Below, in pieces: positions 38,101 to 47,063 of a DNA stretch of 64,000 bases. The stretch is from NCBI RefSeq assembly GCF_000003815.2, contig NC_049983.1, forward strand, positions 17,138,520 to 17,202,519, written 5' to 3'. The DNA comes from Branchiostoma floridae. Lineage: Eukaryota > Chordata > Leptocardii > Amphioxiformes > Branchiostomatidae. The translations under genes were made by a program, and so were the position numbers. The notes under the pieces were generated by a model. It saw only the letters and a list, made by a program, of their open reading frames with translations. It searched no databases and was not told where the DNA came from. Each line of letters starts with the position of its first letter. Positions within the stretch are counted from its first letter, which is position 1.

Positions 38101-41100
38101 CACCACCATCTTTCTTTTGTACGGCGGAGAGGTGACGCTGCTCGAGGTTTCGTCGGAGGTATCCTGTTCGACCTTCCATTTCGCAATTCCCGAACGGTAA
38201 GCTGGTATGACATACTTCCCCGCCACGCCCCCTTCGGCGCTTGCCGCTTTCTTCCACATTTGTGGCGGGATTTGGAAATGTCCTGGAGGCAGAAGTGTTG
38301 TGCTCTTCCCCTGCTGGGCGGATTCTGATGAATGTGGAGAATACCAATGATTCCCGTGGTGTTCTGCTGGTGCGTCGTATGACCCAAACGGTGAAGAGTT
38401 TTCTCGAAAGAAGCCAGGACTCTGTCCTACACCCTGTAGCGCCACAGAAGGGTGCGGGGGCACCGGGGGAGGGTACTGAGGCGAGAACTCTGCCTGGGGG
38501 GGAGGGGGAAAGGGGAACACTGGTCCATAGGTGCCTGGCTGCGCAGGTGAGAGTGGATGGGGAGGGGGGCTGTTCACACTGCCACCCACGATGTTTAGGT
38601 ACTGGTCGTTCAGCATCAGAGACCTGTGGAGCAGATGCACGGCAAAGTTGTAGTGGTGCTGGGACAGGTGCTGGAAGTGGACAGACTGTCTGTGGAGCTC
38701 CTGGGCTTTCTGCATCATGTTTGGAGGGAGGTGAGCTGTCTCGTGGCTCTGTATGCCGTCATCACGAGCCGGCAACTGCAGAGATGTGGACTGCTCGCTG
38801 AGCAATCCTGGGGGATCTCTCAGAGGAAAGCTTGAGCCCTGGACTTGGGCTGGGCTGATGTCACCGCGAAATACGGGCAACAACTTTGGCGGAAAGCTAC
38901 TGCTCCGTACGCTGCCACCGTTTGGGCCACGATCCTCTGAGTGTAGGTCGGAGTTGGCTTCTTCTTCATCGTCACCGTACCGTCCGACCTCCAGCTCCTC
39001 TTGTGACGCCAGGCTAAGGTTATGCTCCAAAGATGACGTCTCGGACCCGCTGTCTTCAAAGCACTCTTTCCTGTAGTCCTCCGAGAAGGGGCTTACTGGA
39101 AAAGGGGGCTGGAACTCCTCGGATGGACGTCTCAGAAGGCTAGGGGAGGGGTCCCGCGAGGGCATCCTACTACTTGGCGCACTGACACTTCTTGTTGTTG
39201 CCTCTAAGTCATCCTCTAAGTGTGTCTTGAAGCCCAGGGTTCTAGGAGGCATAGGTGTGGCTTTCCTTTTTGGTTTCTTCCTCTTCCCCTGACAAGATAC
39301 AGGAGTGTCGGGGAGAGGGGGAGGAGGCATCTGTGTGCGATCCTCCTGCTCCTTCCTCTTAACGGACACTTGGGACGAAGATGGACTTTCCAGATCCTGT
39401 TCTTTCTTAGCAATCTGCTTGGTATCCACTGGTGACTTCTCCTCTGTACTGCTACCACTCTCTCTGTCCTCCTTGTCGGTATCTTTGTCGCTCCACCAGT
39501 TAAACTTTGAAATGTCCTTCTTGATTTCTTCTTGTTTTATTGGTGTAAGCTTGAAAGATATCTTGGTTCTATCTGAAGATTTTGCTTTGGGCTTGGGGGA
39601 TAGTATCCTGTCCAGGACACTGTCGGCTGGGCTGACTGTCTGCTTCTTGCTTGTAATTCGTGTGTCCTCTGAATGCACCTTCTCAGCTTGTATCATGTTT
39701 CGGTTTTCGTCGGTGGGGTCCGTCTGTAGCCGCAGCCTCTCCTTTTTTGTGGTGGCTGCAACTGCACTTTTGACTTTTTCTGTTTTACCTGTTTTCTTTT
39801 GTTCATCTACAAGGATAGTCTGGGTGCTTTTAGGCTTTTCTGTTTTCACTGTTTTCTTCTGCTTGCGTCGGGTAAGCTTGACGCTATGGGAGACTCTTGG
39901 CTGCGGTTTATCTTGTTTAACCTGAAATGGCACAAGATAAAAAATGTAAAACAGATTGAACTACAAGGTAGTAGCGTTTTGCTTGAGACTAAGTATAATG
40001 CTTTTCCAACAGCCAGGGTTCAAAAGGCAATAATATAATGCAGCTAATTCTCTACACCTCGCATTTCCAGCCAAACACATTGAGTCAACCTCACTCTTCT
40101 TGATACATGTGTTGGGGTCTTTTATCTAATTTCTGTGTATAGACTTCACGACTGAGGCTAATGCCTGAAACTTCCCCATACACAAGACTGATGACTAAGG
40201 GTGGGTACCAGTACAGGAAATTCAGGTACAGGTACGGTCCAGGTCCAGAGGATCAGGTGCAGGTCCGGACCTGAACCTGGACCTAGTTGTTTGTGAATGG
40301 GCAATACTCAAAACAATGGTTCATTTTGCTACAAAGGAATCTGTTAGGTGGAGTATCCTACCTTCAAGTAAAGCAGCTGCCTTGTTATTAATATCAGTTA
40401 GACCAAGTTTGACTGTAGAAACTTGATAAAAAAGACTACCAACTCTCCTCTTCTTCGCTCTTGTTATTTTCTAGGACCAATAAGCCTAAAAATACGTACC
40501 GGTACCCACCCCTACCGATGAATGTACATCCCCATCCAAAACCAATTGATTCATCATCCAATCAAAATGATTGCAAGCTGTACCTCTGTCTTGTCACTTG
40601 TTAGAGGTGTTTCTTGAAGCTCCGCTCCCTTGTCTGTGATTGGTGAAGACACTTTCTGAAGGTCTGCCCTCTTGTCACTGATTGGTGGAGTTACTTCTTG
40701 AAGCTCTGCCTCCCAGTCATCACTCACTACAGCATCAGCTATCCTCGAGGGTAGGCTGTAAGGTACATATACGTTATGTTGTAGGAAAGGTTGTAACTGT
40801 AAGGTACAAATAGCCATTGGGTTAAGTATTCTGTCCTTTCTTAAAATAAATTTGTTCAATGCAAAAATAATTACTGCTTTTGGTGGCAAAATGTTCAGAC
40901 ATTGACACACAGGCGCACCAAGTTTTTTTTTTCACACTTTAGAAAGATTTGCCAAGGGTGTCACTCCACCATTGGGGAAAAGTGGTGTGAAGTGCATTTC
41001 CCTAGGGCACAACGTTGTAGTATGGTAAGTTTTGAATCAAGGAGGTTAAAAAAAAGGAAACCTCCTTAAAGGCTCCTTGGACCAACTGATTCTGTTTCCA

Positions 41101-42802
41101 ACCTTCTGACAGTTGATCAACACCAGAGCATCAATAAGTTATATGAATAAATCTATAGATAAATAAATTAACAAATAGCAGGGATCGAAATACTTTTCTA
41201 CTGCTACATGCAAAATTGCAAGTTGGCAAAAATTTTACGTGCAATTTAAAATAATTACATGCAAAATACAACTAGTCTATACTGCAATGTTCTAGCCACC
41301 ATCCATCATTCTGTACTTTGGTGGAATGTTGCTGCTCTGGATGGATAAGAATTTTGCCCATTCTGTCACTGTTGATGGACTGAAATTGGCACATGAAAAT
41401 ATAGACAGAACTGCAAATTTTGGAAGGATATCCACATAATCAGCATGTTAGTTTGCAGCAAAGCCGAAGTTGATTGTTTATAACACCTACTGACAACCGG
41501 TGACGATCCCCGTCAGACAAAGGCATCGTGGCCTCAGTATTTTTACTATAGGCCATGTATTTTCAACATGCAAGATTGCAAGTTCGGAAAATTTTTATAT
41601 GCAAATCTCAAAAATTATGTGCAAATTGCAAGTTAAGTATGTCTATTTCGAACCCTGAATAGTTAACTTCTTTAGTCAACAATGGTCCTTGATGAGAAGA
41701 GAACTTACACCTTGATGCCAAAAACATCACCAAGTCATATTCTCAATGTAGATATTGGAGGATATTGGAGTAAAAAATCATAATGCTTTCTGACTGGCCA
41801 GGCTGCTGTTCCCCTTGTCACCCAGTCTACCAGTGTGGGCTCTATTTGGCCAGGGAATACCTACAGCCCATCACATTGGACAGGCCTGACTGCAATACAG
41901 CATAGTTAATAATGATAATAATAATATGTAATATTGGGTGTAACAGCAGCTAGTTAGTACCCAATGTGTTGAGTAATGAGGCTGATTAATGTGGTCGAGG
42001 CGCCTCCTTAAAAATTGTTTTAAACCTTTTACCACCAAAAACTAATCCTTACTCAAGTTCTTTGCAACACTGAAGTGTGTTCAATGTTCCGAGTTTATGT
42101 GCAATGACAGGAATTCTGTGTAATATGTCAAAGGTGAAGGCTCCAGACTTGTAATCAGTTCTCCTCTGGACCATTGTTTTGATTTGCATAATAATGTCCT
42201 GACATGATTTGTTAATGTGTCAAGGGCCTTTACTTCTGACATATAACCCATAAATTATTTACAGTCAATGCACATGCATACTCAGAACAGTGAACAACAT
42301 AATGTTGTAATTTACAACATCATGAACCTACTACCGCCACAACTAGGACAGCCTTATTACCCAAGAGAGGGTACCTACTGGCTGTGGATCAAGGTAAAGA
42401 TCAAGTTAAAGATTTCAGAGAAAAATCTCTTTTCCCGTTTTCACAGGAACTTTTTGCCACCTGGTCACAGAAACTCCCATGATCTGCATCATCGTGACAC
42501 TCAAAGAGGCCTTTCACATTTCATAAATTTCTCTCACTCGTTCAAGTATTTGTACACAATCCCCTCCCCTCACATTTACACAAAAAGAAAGACAGCTACC
42601 CGGCTATTTTTGTGGCCAACTGGCCTGCAACGTCCCCGTCCGGACCACCACCACCACTCCACTCGCGGCCGGCGTCCGTGCCTCTTCCACCGCCAAGGAC
42701 ACCAGCTGTTCCCGCTACCCGACCCTTCTTCGAGCTCGCCTCCTTCCATCTCCTCTTACCCACGCTCCTGCCACGTTCTTTCCCTCTGGTGGCTGTTTCC
42801 AT
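35199..42802 (-). CDS. TATDN2: TATDN2-type TatD nuclease, 6 exons, 1018 aa
   Basis: Coding exons in transcript order: 42802-42600, 40755-40584, 39921-37678, 37367-37207, 36480-36345 and 35339-35199 (TAG at 35201-35199). Phases close throughout. The C-terminal TatD metal-dependent phosphoesterase domain starts near residue 753 and keeps every metal ligand: H757-x-H759 in D-S-H-C-H, E851 in F-G-E-I-G-L-D, H887 in L-H-C-R, H912 in H-R-H-C-F and D964 in E-T-D-A-P-Y. The tail R-E-N-T-R matches the family end. Residues 1-750 are a low-complexity, Ser/Pro/Lys-rich region with basic patches (likely nuclear). Exon 2 encodes three 13-14-residue repeats (A-E-L-Q-E-V-T-P-P-I-S-D-K type). Human TATDN2 is about 760 aa, so the N-terminal region is longer here. 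A 21-codon upstream frame (42925-42860) precedes the start in the same frame but stops before it. The exon 1 donor GTAGCT is weak; it is supported by phase and by an open frame. Confidence 0.93.
35371..35481 (+). repeat. Family D dispersed repeat copy
   Basis: Contains 'agacatccaggtaataag', 'actcaagcaactgggtatga', 'ggatacagtcagatgtttca' and 'ttcagtgacact' in the family order. It lies in the last TATDN2 intron, just upstream of the final exon. Confidence 0.65.
36130..36235 (+). mobile_element. tRNA-like SINE fragment
   Basis: 'tggccaaatggtttgcacg' resembles an A box, and 'cccgggtcgatcccaggt' matches a B box at tRNA-like spacing. The sequence continues without a proper acceptor stem, so it is read as a SINE head and not a tRNA gene. 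It lies in a TATDN2 intron. Confidence 0.45.
36537..36965 (+). repeat. Two further family D repeat copies
   Basis: Copies lie at about 36537-36625 and 36815-36965. The second carries 'caattactcaagcagcttga' and ends with an inverted piece of the same motif ('atatccagttgcttgagtaa'), so it is partly palindromic. Both are in the TATDN2 intron between exons 4 and 5. Confidence 0.65.
40196..40514. mobile_element. hAT-type element related to 7345-7776
   Basis: The ends TAAGGGTGGGTACC and GGTACCCACCCCTA are inverted and match the ends of the 7345 element. Internal 'ggtccaggt' and 'aggaccaataag' blocks are shared. The 8-bp flanks CTGATGAC and CCGATGAA agree at 6 of 8 positions, an aged duplication. 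It lies in the TATDN2 intron between exons 2 and 3. Confidence 0.75.
41183..41656. mobile_element. hAT-like element with CAGGGnTCGAAATA ends
   Basis: The left end CAGGGATCGAAATACTT pairs with the right end complement CAGGGTTCGAAATAGAC (14 of 17). Internal 'acatgcaaaattgcaagt' recurs near both ends. There is no coding capacity, and the target duplication is not clean. It lies in TATDN2 intron 1. Confidence 0.6.
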
Positions 42803-43220
42803 CCTACAAAACTTGAGTGGAACTCTGAAAAGAACGGAAACAAAAACTCCAACAACTTTTCAGGAGCTTACCAAAACTTCGGGACACCCAGCATGCAGCG
42901 CGAGGTCGCACGAGTTTCCCGCCATATCGGTTTACTTCCGGGTCAGAGGTCGGGGCAAGCCAGTGGTCAAACAAAGTGGACAGCTGCAGTGAGTGGCATC
43001 TGATGGACGTCGTAGCAACTGGTGCTTTCTTATGCAAATCGGTCTCATTCATGGGTACCAAAAGGTAAAGGACAAGCAGAGGTTTCAGGAGAAGAAGCGC
43101 ACTTTTTATCCCAAGGACGGAGGCTGGGTTGCTATCCAACAGTCTGTTTAGTGTTAACGTTACGCAAGGAGGTTAAAGAATCACTTGCGTTACGTAAAAC
43201 TAAAACTATCCAAAACAATC
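42803..43220. promoter_or_regulatory. Shared divergent promoter between TATDN2 and NEIL2
   Basis: The two start codons point away from each other across 418 bp. TTTCCCGCC (42915-42923) is an exact E2F-type site and runs into GCCAT, a YY1-like core. ACTTCCGGGT (42934-42943; ACCCGGAAGT on the other strand) is an ETS/GABP-type site. There is no TATA box. This is the usual make-up of a bidirectional housekeeping promoter. Sites were found by eye; occupancy is inference. Confidence 0.65.
42860..42925 (-). other. Upstream open reading frame in the TATDN2 leader
   Basis: An ATG 123 bp upstream of the TATDN2 start opens a 21-codon frame (M-A-G-N-S-C-D-L-A-L-H-A-G-C-P ... S-S, stop). It contains a donor-like TTG|GTAAGC before its stop, so it might instead be an alternative first exon. 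Whether the transcript starts upstream of it is unknown; it overlaps the E2F-like site, which argues that many transcripts begin downstream. Confidence 0.35.
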
Positions 43221-44667
43221 ATGCCCGAAGGACCAAGCGTACTACAATGGGGAGAAGTCGCCCGACAGTTTACTGGGCGTGAGATCAACCGGGTCGAAGG
43301 GAACACAAAGACCGTGAACAAGGAAGAACTTGTAGGCTGCAGACTCAACGATGTCAAGGTGTACGGCAAGGAACTTTTCCTGCAGTTTGTACAAAAGTCG
43401 CCAGTGCGCGGTGATGAGCGGAGCACGTGGATAAGGTACCACTTCTTGATGTGGGGCAGTCTGCGAGCCAACGAGTACAAGGGAATTTCAAGACAGTCCA
43501 AGACCGGTAAAGTTCCCGTTCCGCGGTTGGTACTGCACTTTGCAAAGGAGGAATTTTTGGCTTTCTATGGAGGGAGCATGGGTGAGGTAGACTCTCCAGC
43601 TTGCGACCAGGGCACTGATATTCTTACAGCTTCCTTCGATGTTGAGAAGGCGACAGACGCGATACAACATGCCCAACCAGTCTGCTACACTCTCCTAGAC
43701 CAGACTTGTTTCTCAGGATTGGGTAACATCATCAAGAACGAGGTGCTGTACGCGGCCAAGGTGCATCCTCTGCAACCTGGCAACATGTTGTCAAGGCAAC
43801 GGGCATTGTGCGTGGTGGAGCAAGCCTTGGCGTTCAGCTCGACATGGATGGAACACAAAGACGAGCACAAGGTATAAAACGGTAGTTCACGGAATATTGT
43901 ACTACTAAATAGACTACAAGTATATCCGTTGTTTTTAAAAACTGTTTTTAGGGATATCGAGTTGACGGAGGTGGTTTCAACTTGATAAAGGTGAACTAGC
44001 AATACGTAACGTGATCAAGAAAAATATAAGTGACACTACTACAATTGTAGTCATGTCCTTAACATATTTCTTGATTTTTAAGATACATGAAAGACAACCA
44101 ATGATCGGATTTCTGTGTGTAATGTACATGTGTATTATATATGTATTTCTATTTTTCATTTTAAACATCTTACAGAAGTTCAAGGAGCACTGGCAGATCT
44201 ACTTTAAGAAGGACTGTCCGTTGGGTCACAAGACGTCCCGCGATTGGTTCGGGCCCGAGGACGGTCTGCAGCGCGTGACGACCTGGTGTTCCACATGTCA
44301 GCTGCTAGAGGGCGCATCGCAGGAGCAAGTCTACCCAAGGAAGATTGGACACGTGGGAAAGAGGAAACGTTCAGCATCACAGAAGGGAGGAAAGTCACGT
44401 CGTTGTGCAAGTACTGTGAAAAAACTGGACGTTCCTGAGAATAGCAAGAGCAGTACAGATAGAGGAAAAAGGAGTAAAGTGTCACAAACAGGGAAGCAGC
44501 TGACAGGAACACAGAAGAGAAAGAAACTTGAGAAAAAGCCAGTCATAGATCCTGAATCTGAGGAGGATTTTTGCACAGGCAAGAAAGTCAAGTTTCAGCC
44601 CAGAAAGCAGCATCATAGAGGAAAATCTGGGGATCAGAAATGCTCTAAAAGGAGAACAAGACCATGA
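43221..44667 (+). CDS. NEIL2: NEIL2 (Nei-like 2) DNA glycosylase/AP lyase, 2 exons, 380 aa
   Basis: Coding exons are 43221-43871 and 44176-44667. NEIL2 removes oxidised bases, mainly from bubble or single-stranded DNA, and cuts the abasic site by beta/delta elimination. The start is fixed by M-P-E-G-P: Pro2 becomes the catalytic N-terminal amine and Glu3 the acid. Lys50 is in V-Y-G-K-E-L-F-L. The helix-two-turn-helix is near 152-183 (Q-P-V-C-Y-T-L-L-D-Q ... G-L-G-N-I-I-K-N-E). The C-terminal zinc finger has C231, H235, C255 and C258 with R250 in G-L-Q-R, matching the CHCC finger of vertebrate NEIL2. The human protein carries a long disordered insert after residue 65 that is absent here. Instead, residues 259-380 form a lysine/serine-rich tail with nuclear-localisation-like R-K-K-L-E-K-K. 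The donor GTATAA is unusual, but the frame continues exactly across it. Confidence 0.95.
43905..44010. mobile_element. Fragment of the 3811-4028 MITE family in the NEIL2 intron
   Basis: Contains 'ccgttgtttttaaaaac', 'agggatatcgagttga' and 'gataaaggtgaactagcaat', in the same order as parts of the reverse-oriented 3811-4028 element. The left end is degraded. Confidence 0.5.
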
Positions 44668-46149
44668 TTCTAGAGTTCCACTGTTGGTGTTGAAATTCAT
44701 AATTTTTAGAAGAAACAACACAAGTGACACAACTTTGAGAACAAAGAAGACAAGGTTTTTTGTTTGTTTTTGGGATCACGAAGTAGAATCTTATCTCATG
44801 AAGCCAGTGTAATTACCGCTAGGCTAAAAGTTCAGGACCTGTCAGGCTGGTCAGATGGTGGGACTTGAACTTACATATACACAAAATTGTAATTGCAAGA
44901 AAATCCCTTCTTGTGGTCAGAAGAAAGTGTGCAAAAAGAAAGTTTTGCTATAGACTGATGTAATTACTAATATGACCAAAAAATTTCATTGGGACTGCAA
45001 GCACTGTACCTTAGTGACCTTTATATGCTGTTAAGAGGGGAAATGTCTGTCGTGGTTTAACATTTGTGCCATTTCACAGTGAGATTTTGCAAAATTTAGA
45101 GTAAAAAGCTAGCGTTCTAACGGTACTCATGAGGAGACTTTTAATTAAAATTCTTTTAACACCACATGTAATTAGAAAGATCTGGTCAGTTAGGAGGGTC
45201 ATATCAACATTTTTCATGGTTGATCAGATATTGTTTCTAAAGTACCTACGAGCAAAGTACCACTATTTTAGTTCATAATTAGTGTAATAGTCGCAAATTA
45301 TAGTTCGCTGACCCATTATGCTAAAAATGCTAGCTGCAACCCTGTGCACAATGATGTTTAGAATGTGTAATCCACAATTAGCAGCACCAAAGCTGTTAAA
45401 GAAAAACATAGCTACACAGATATAAAAACAGGTGAGATTTTTTATTCTATTTTGCATAGTGGGTGAGTCCATCAGACGAGACTTACAAAGACAGGCACAG
45501 CAATTTGAGAGGAATGCTCTTAACCAACTATTGACCCTATAAACAATGTCCTCCATGATTAGCAGAACTAGTCTATTATAATCAGGTATTTTCACTGAAG
45601 CGACTATGAGGAAAGTATTGTCTGCCATGTTACAACTTGGACGGTTAAACCTGGTTGTTACTGGGTAATTTAGTGAATGTGGCTACAGTCACATAATCAT
45701 GATATTTGACAAATGTGTATTCATACTCATAGGCCTGAAACTTGCAGGTTCAATGGACCAACATGACGAATGTCACCTCACGTGACAAATACCAAAATTA
45801 AGGGACGGACAGTGCATTAGATTACTTACACCTCGCAAAATACATATTATACAATAATTACAATTGCAACATTTCTACAGCTACAGAGCTCTGTGATTTT
45901 TCTCAGCTTTTCACCTTTTCTCTGCATTTTTCTCCTTCCTTATACAATCTTTCCTACTGCTGCATTTCAAGACATTCTTTCCTATGCCCAAGTTCACAGT
46001 TCTGAGTGTGCATGCATAGGTGTCATGCAGGGTGATATAAGGAAAAGGTTTATTGCAACTGCCTTGTACGTACCCTGGGAGCCAGACAGGACCGGGTAGC
46101 TAGCAAGTTTTGTTCGGGGAGCCAAGGCAGTCAGCCTGCCGATCTCACA
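44668..46149. other. Non-coding stretch 3' of NEIL2
   Basis: Probably starts with the NEIL2 3' untranslated region. No AATAAA lies near the stop. Open frames of up to 121 codons on the minus strand (45263-45628) show no family motif. Confidence 0.45.
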
Positions 46150-46231
46150 TTAGCGCTCCGGGGGAGTTTAAGCCCGAAGTAGTTATCGCTACAGGTAGAC
46201 CTAATCGGGCTTAAACTCCCCGGGGCGCTAA
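46150..46231. repeat. Hairpin palindrome with 27-bp arms
   Basis: The left arm TTAGCGCTCCGGGGGAGTTT... (46150-46177) and right arm (46205-46231) are inverted with one or two mismatches around a 27-nt spacer. The arms are GC-rich. It is probably a small foldback element. Confidence 0.75.
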
Positions 46232-46321
46232 TAGGAGCTCGTCGGGCCTGACTGTCTTGGGCCACTGAATAAACTGTCCTAGCTGCCCGATCCCGGATGG
46301 CCCCCAAGGTACCTTGTACAA

Positions 46322-46397
46322 AGCATGAGCCAGGGGCCTTGAACTTTGACCCTATATCACAAAGCATCACAACTGCACGTGTGCACTTGAACTGTGA
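46322..46397. repeat. Family E dispersed repeat carrying a DR1-like motif
   Basis: 'gggccttgaactttgaccc' is followed by 'aagcatcac' and 'gaactgtgaaatggcttatt'. Copies are at 47918-47999 and more diverged ones at 27200-27310 and 27530-27625. The complement of TGAACTTTGACCC reads as two nuclear-receptor half sites one base apart. Confidence 0.65.
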
Positions 46398-47063
46398 AAT
46401 GGCTTATTGTAGGCATAAAATATCTTAACTAACTTTAAAGTTTTCACTGTTATTACTTTGAACTGCATTCAAAAATGAAAAAAAGAAAAATCATTTGTCC
46501 ACAGGTCCAATTTAAACATACATGTACATTTAAACATTGGCAAGACTGTGACATACTTTTACTTAAAATTACAGTATATTAGTAAGAATGTGCGCATGTT
46601 TAACCTTTCTTGTTCCGAGGGGTACTTCTGAAGGTCAATCTCTATTCATGGTTAAAAGTTCAACACGTACGTAACATGCTTTATGTTCCACATTGTCACA
46701 ATCCAAATAAAGCAACCAAAGTGCTCCACGCTGTATTGTGCTGTTGCATACAAAACAGAATAAATGTTGAGTACTTAACCAGCAAAGCAATCAGATAATT
46801 CACTTTTTTTAAACATAAATGAATTAGCAGTGTGTAAAAAACTGATTTATCAAAACAAATGCGAAAGACATTTTAGTGTCCCTTCAAACACTTTCTAATC
46901 AAACTGACAATTGTGACAGCTGTCAAACAGGGTTAGCGATACATTTGCAAAGGACAACATCAAAAGGACAAACTATGAACATGTCATTATTCAGCTGTCG
47001 GCATGTTATTATTACATCTTGCACTTGTGTCATGTTATAACGTTATTATTGTACATGTATACA
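46398..47063. other. Non-coding 3' flank of TLCD4
   Basis: Likely includes the 3' untranslated region of the minus-strand gene that follows. No polyadenylation signal was placed with confidence. Confidence 0.45.

Noticed and set aside
38241-39925. Long plus-strand frames (186 and 206 codons) opposite the large TATDN2 exon
   Set aside because: They are antisense shadows of the Ser/Pro/Lys-rich coding exon on the minus strand.
42268-42816. 182-codon plus-strand frame opposite TATDN2 exon 1
   Set aside because: Shadow of the GC-rich antisense coding exon and its intron; Pro/Ser/His-rich by composition, no motif.
43185-43220. Longer NEIL2 N-terminus starting upstream of 43221
   Set aside because: The in-frame extension begins at a TTG, and Nei enzymes need Pro directly after the initiator Met.
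44800-44875. tRNA-like segment with 'agcctagcggtaatta' and 'gttcaagtcccacc' on the minus strand
   Set aside because: The B-box-like piece comes before the A-box-like piece, so it cannot be a tRNA or an intact SINE promoter.
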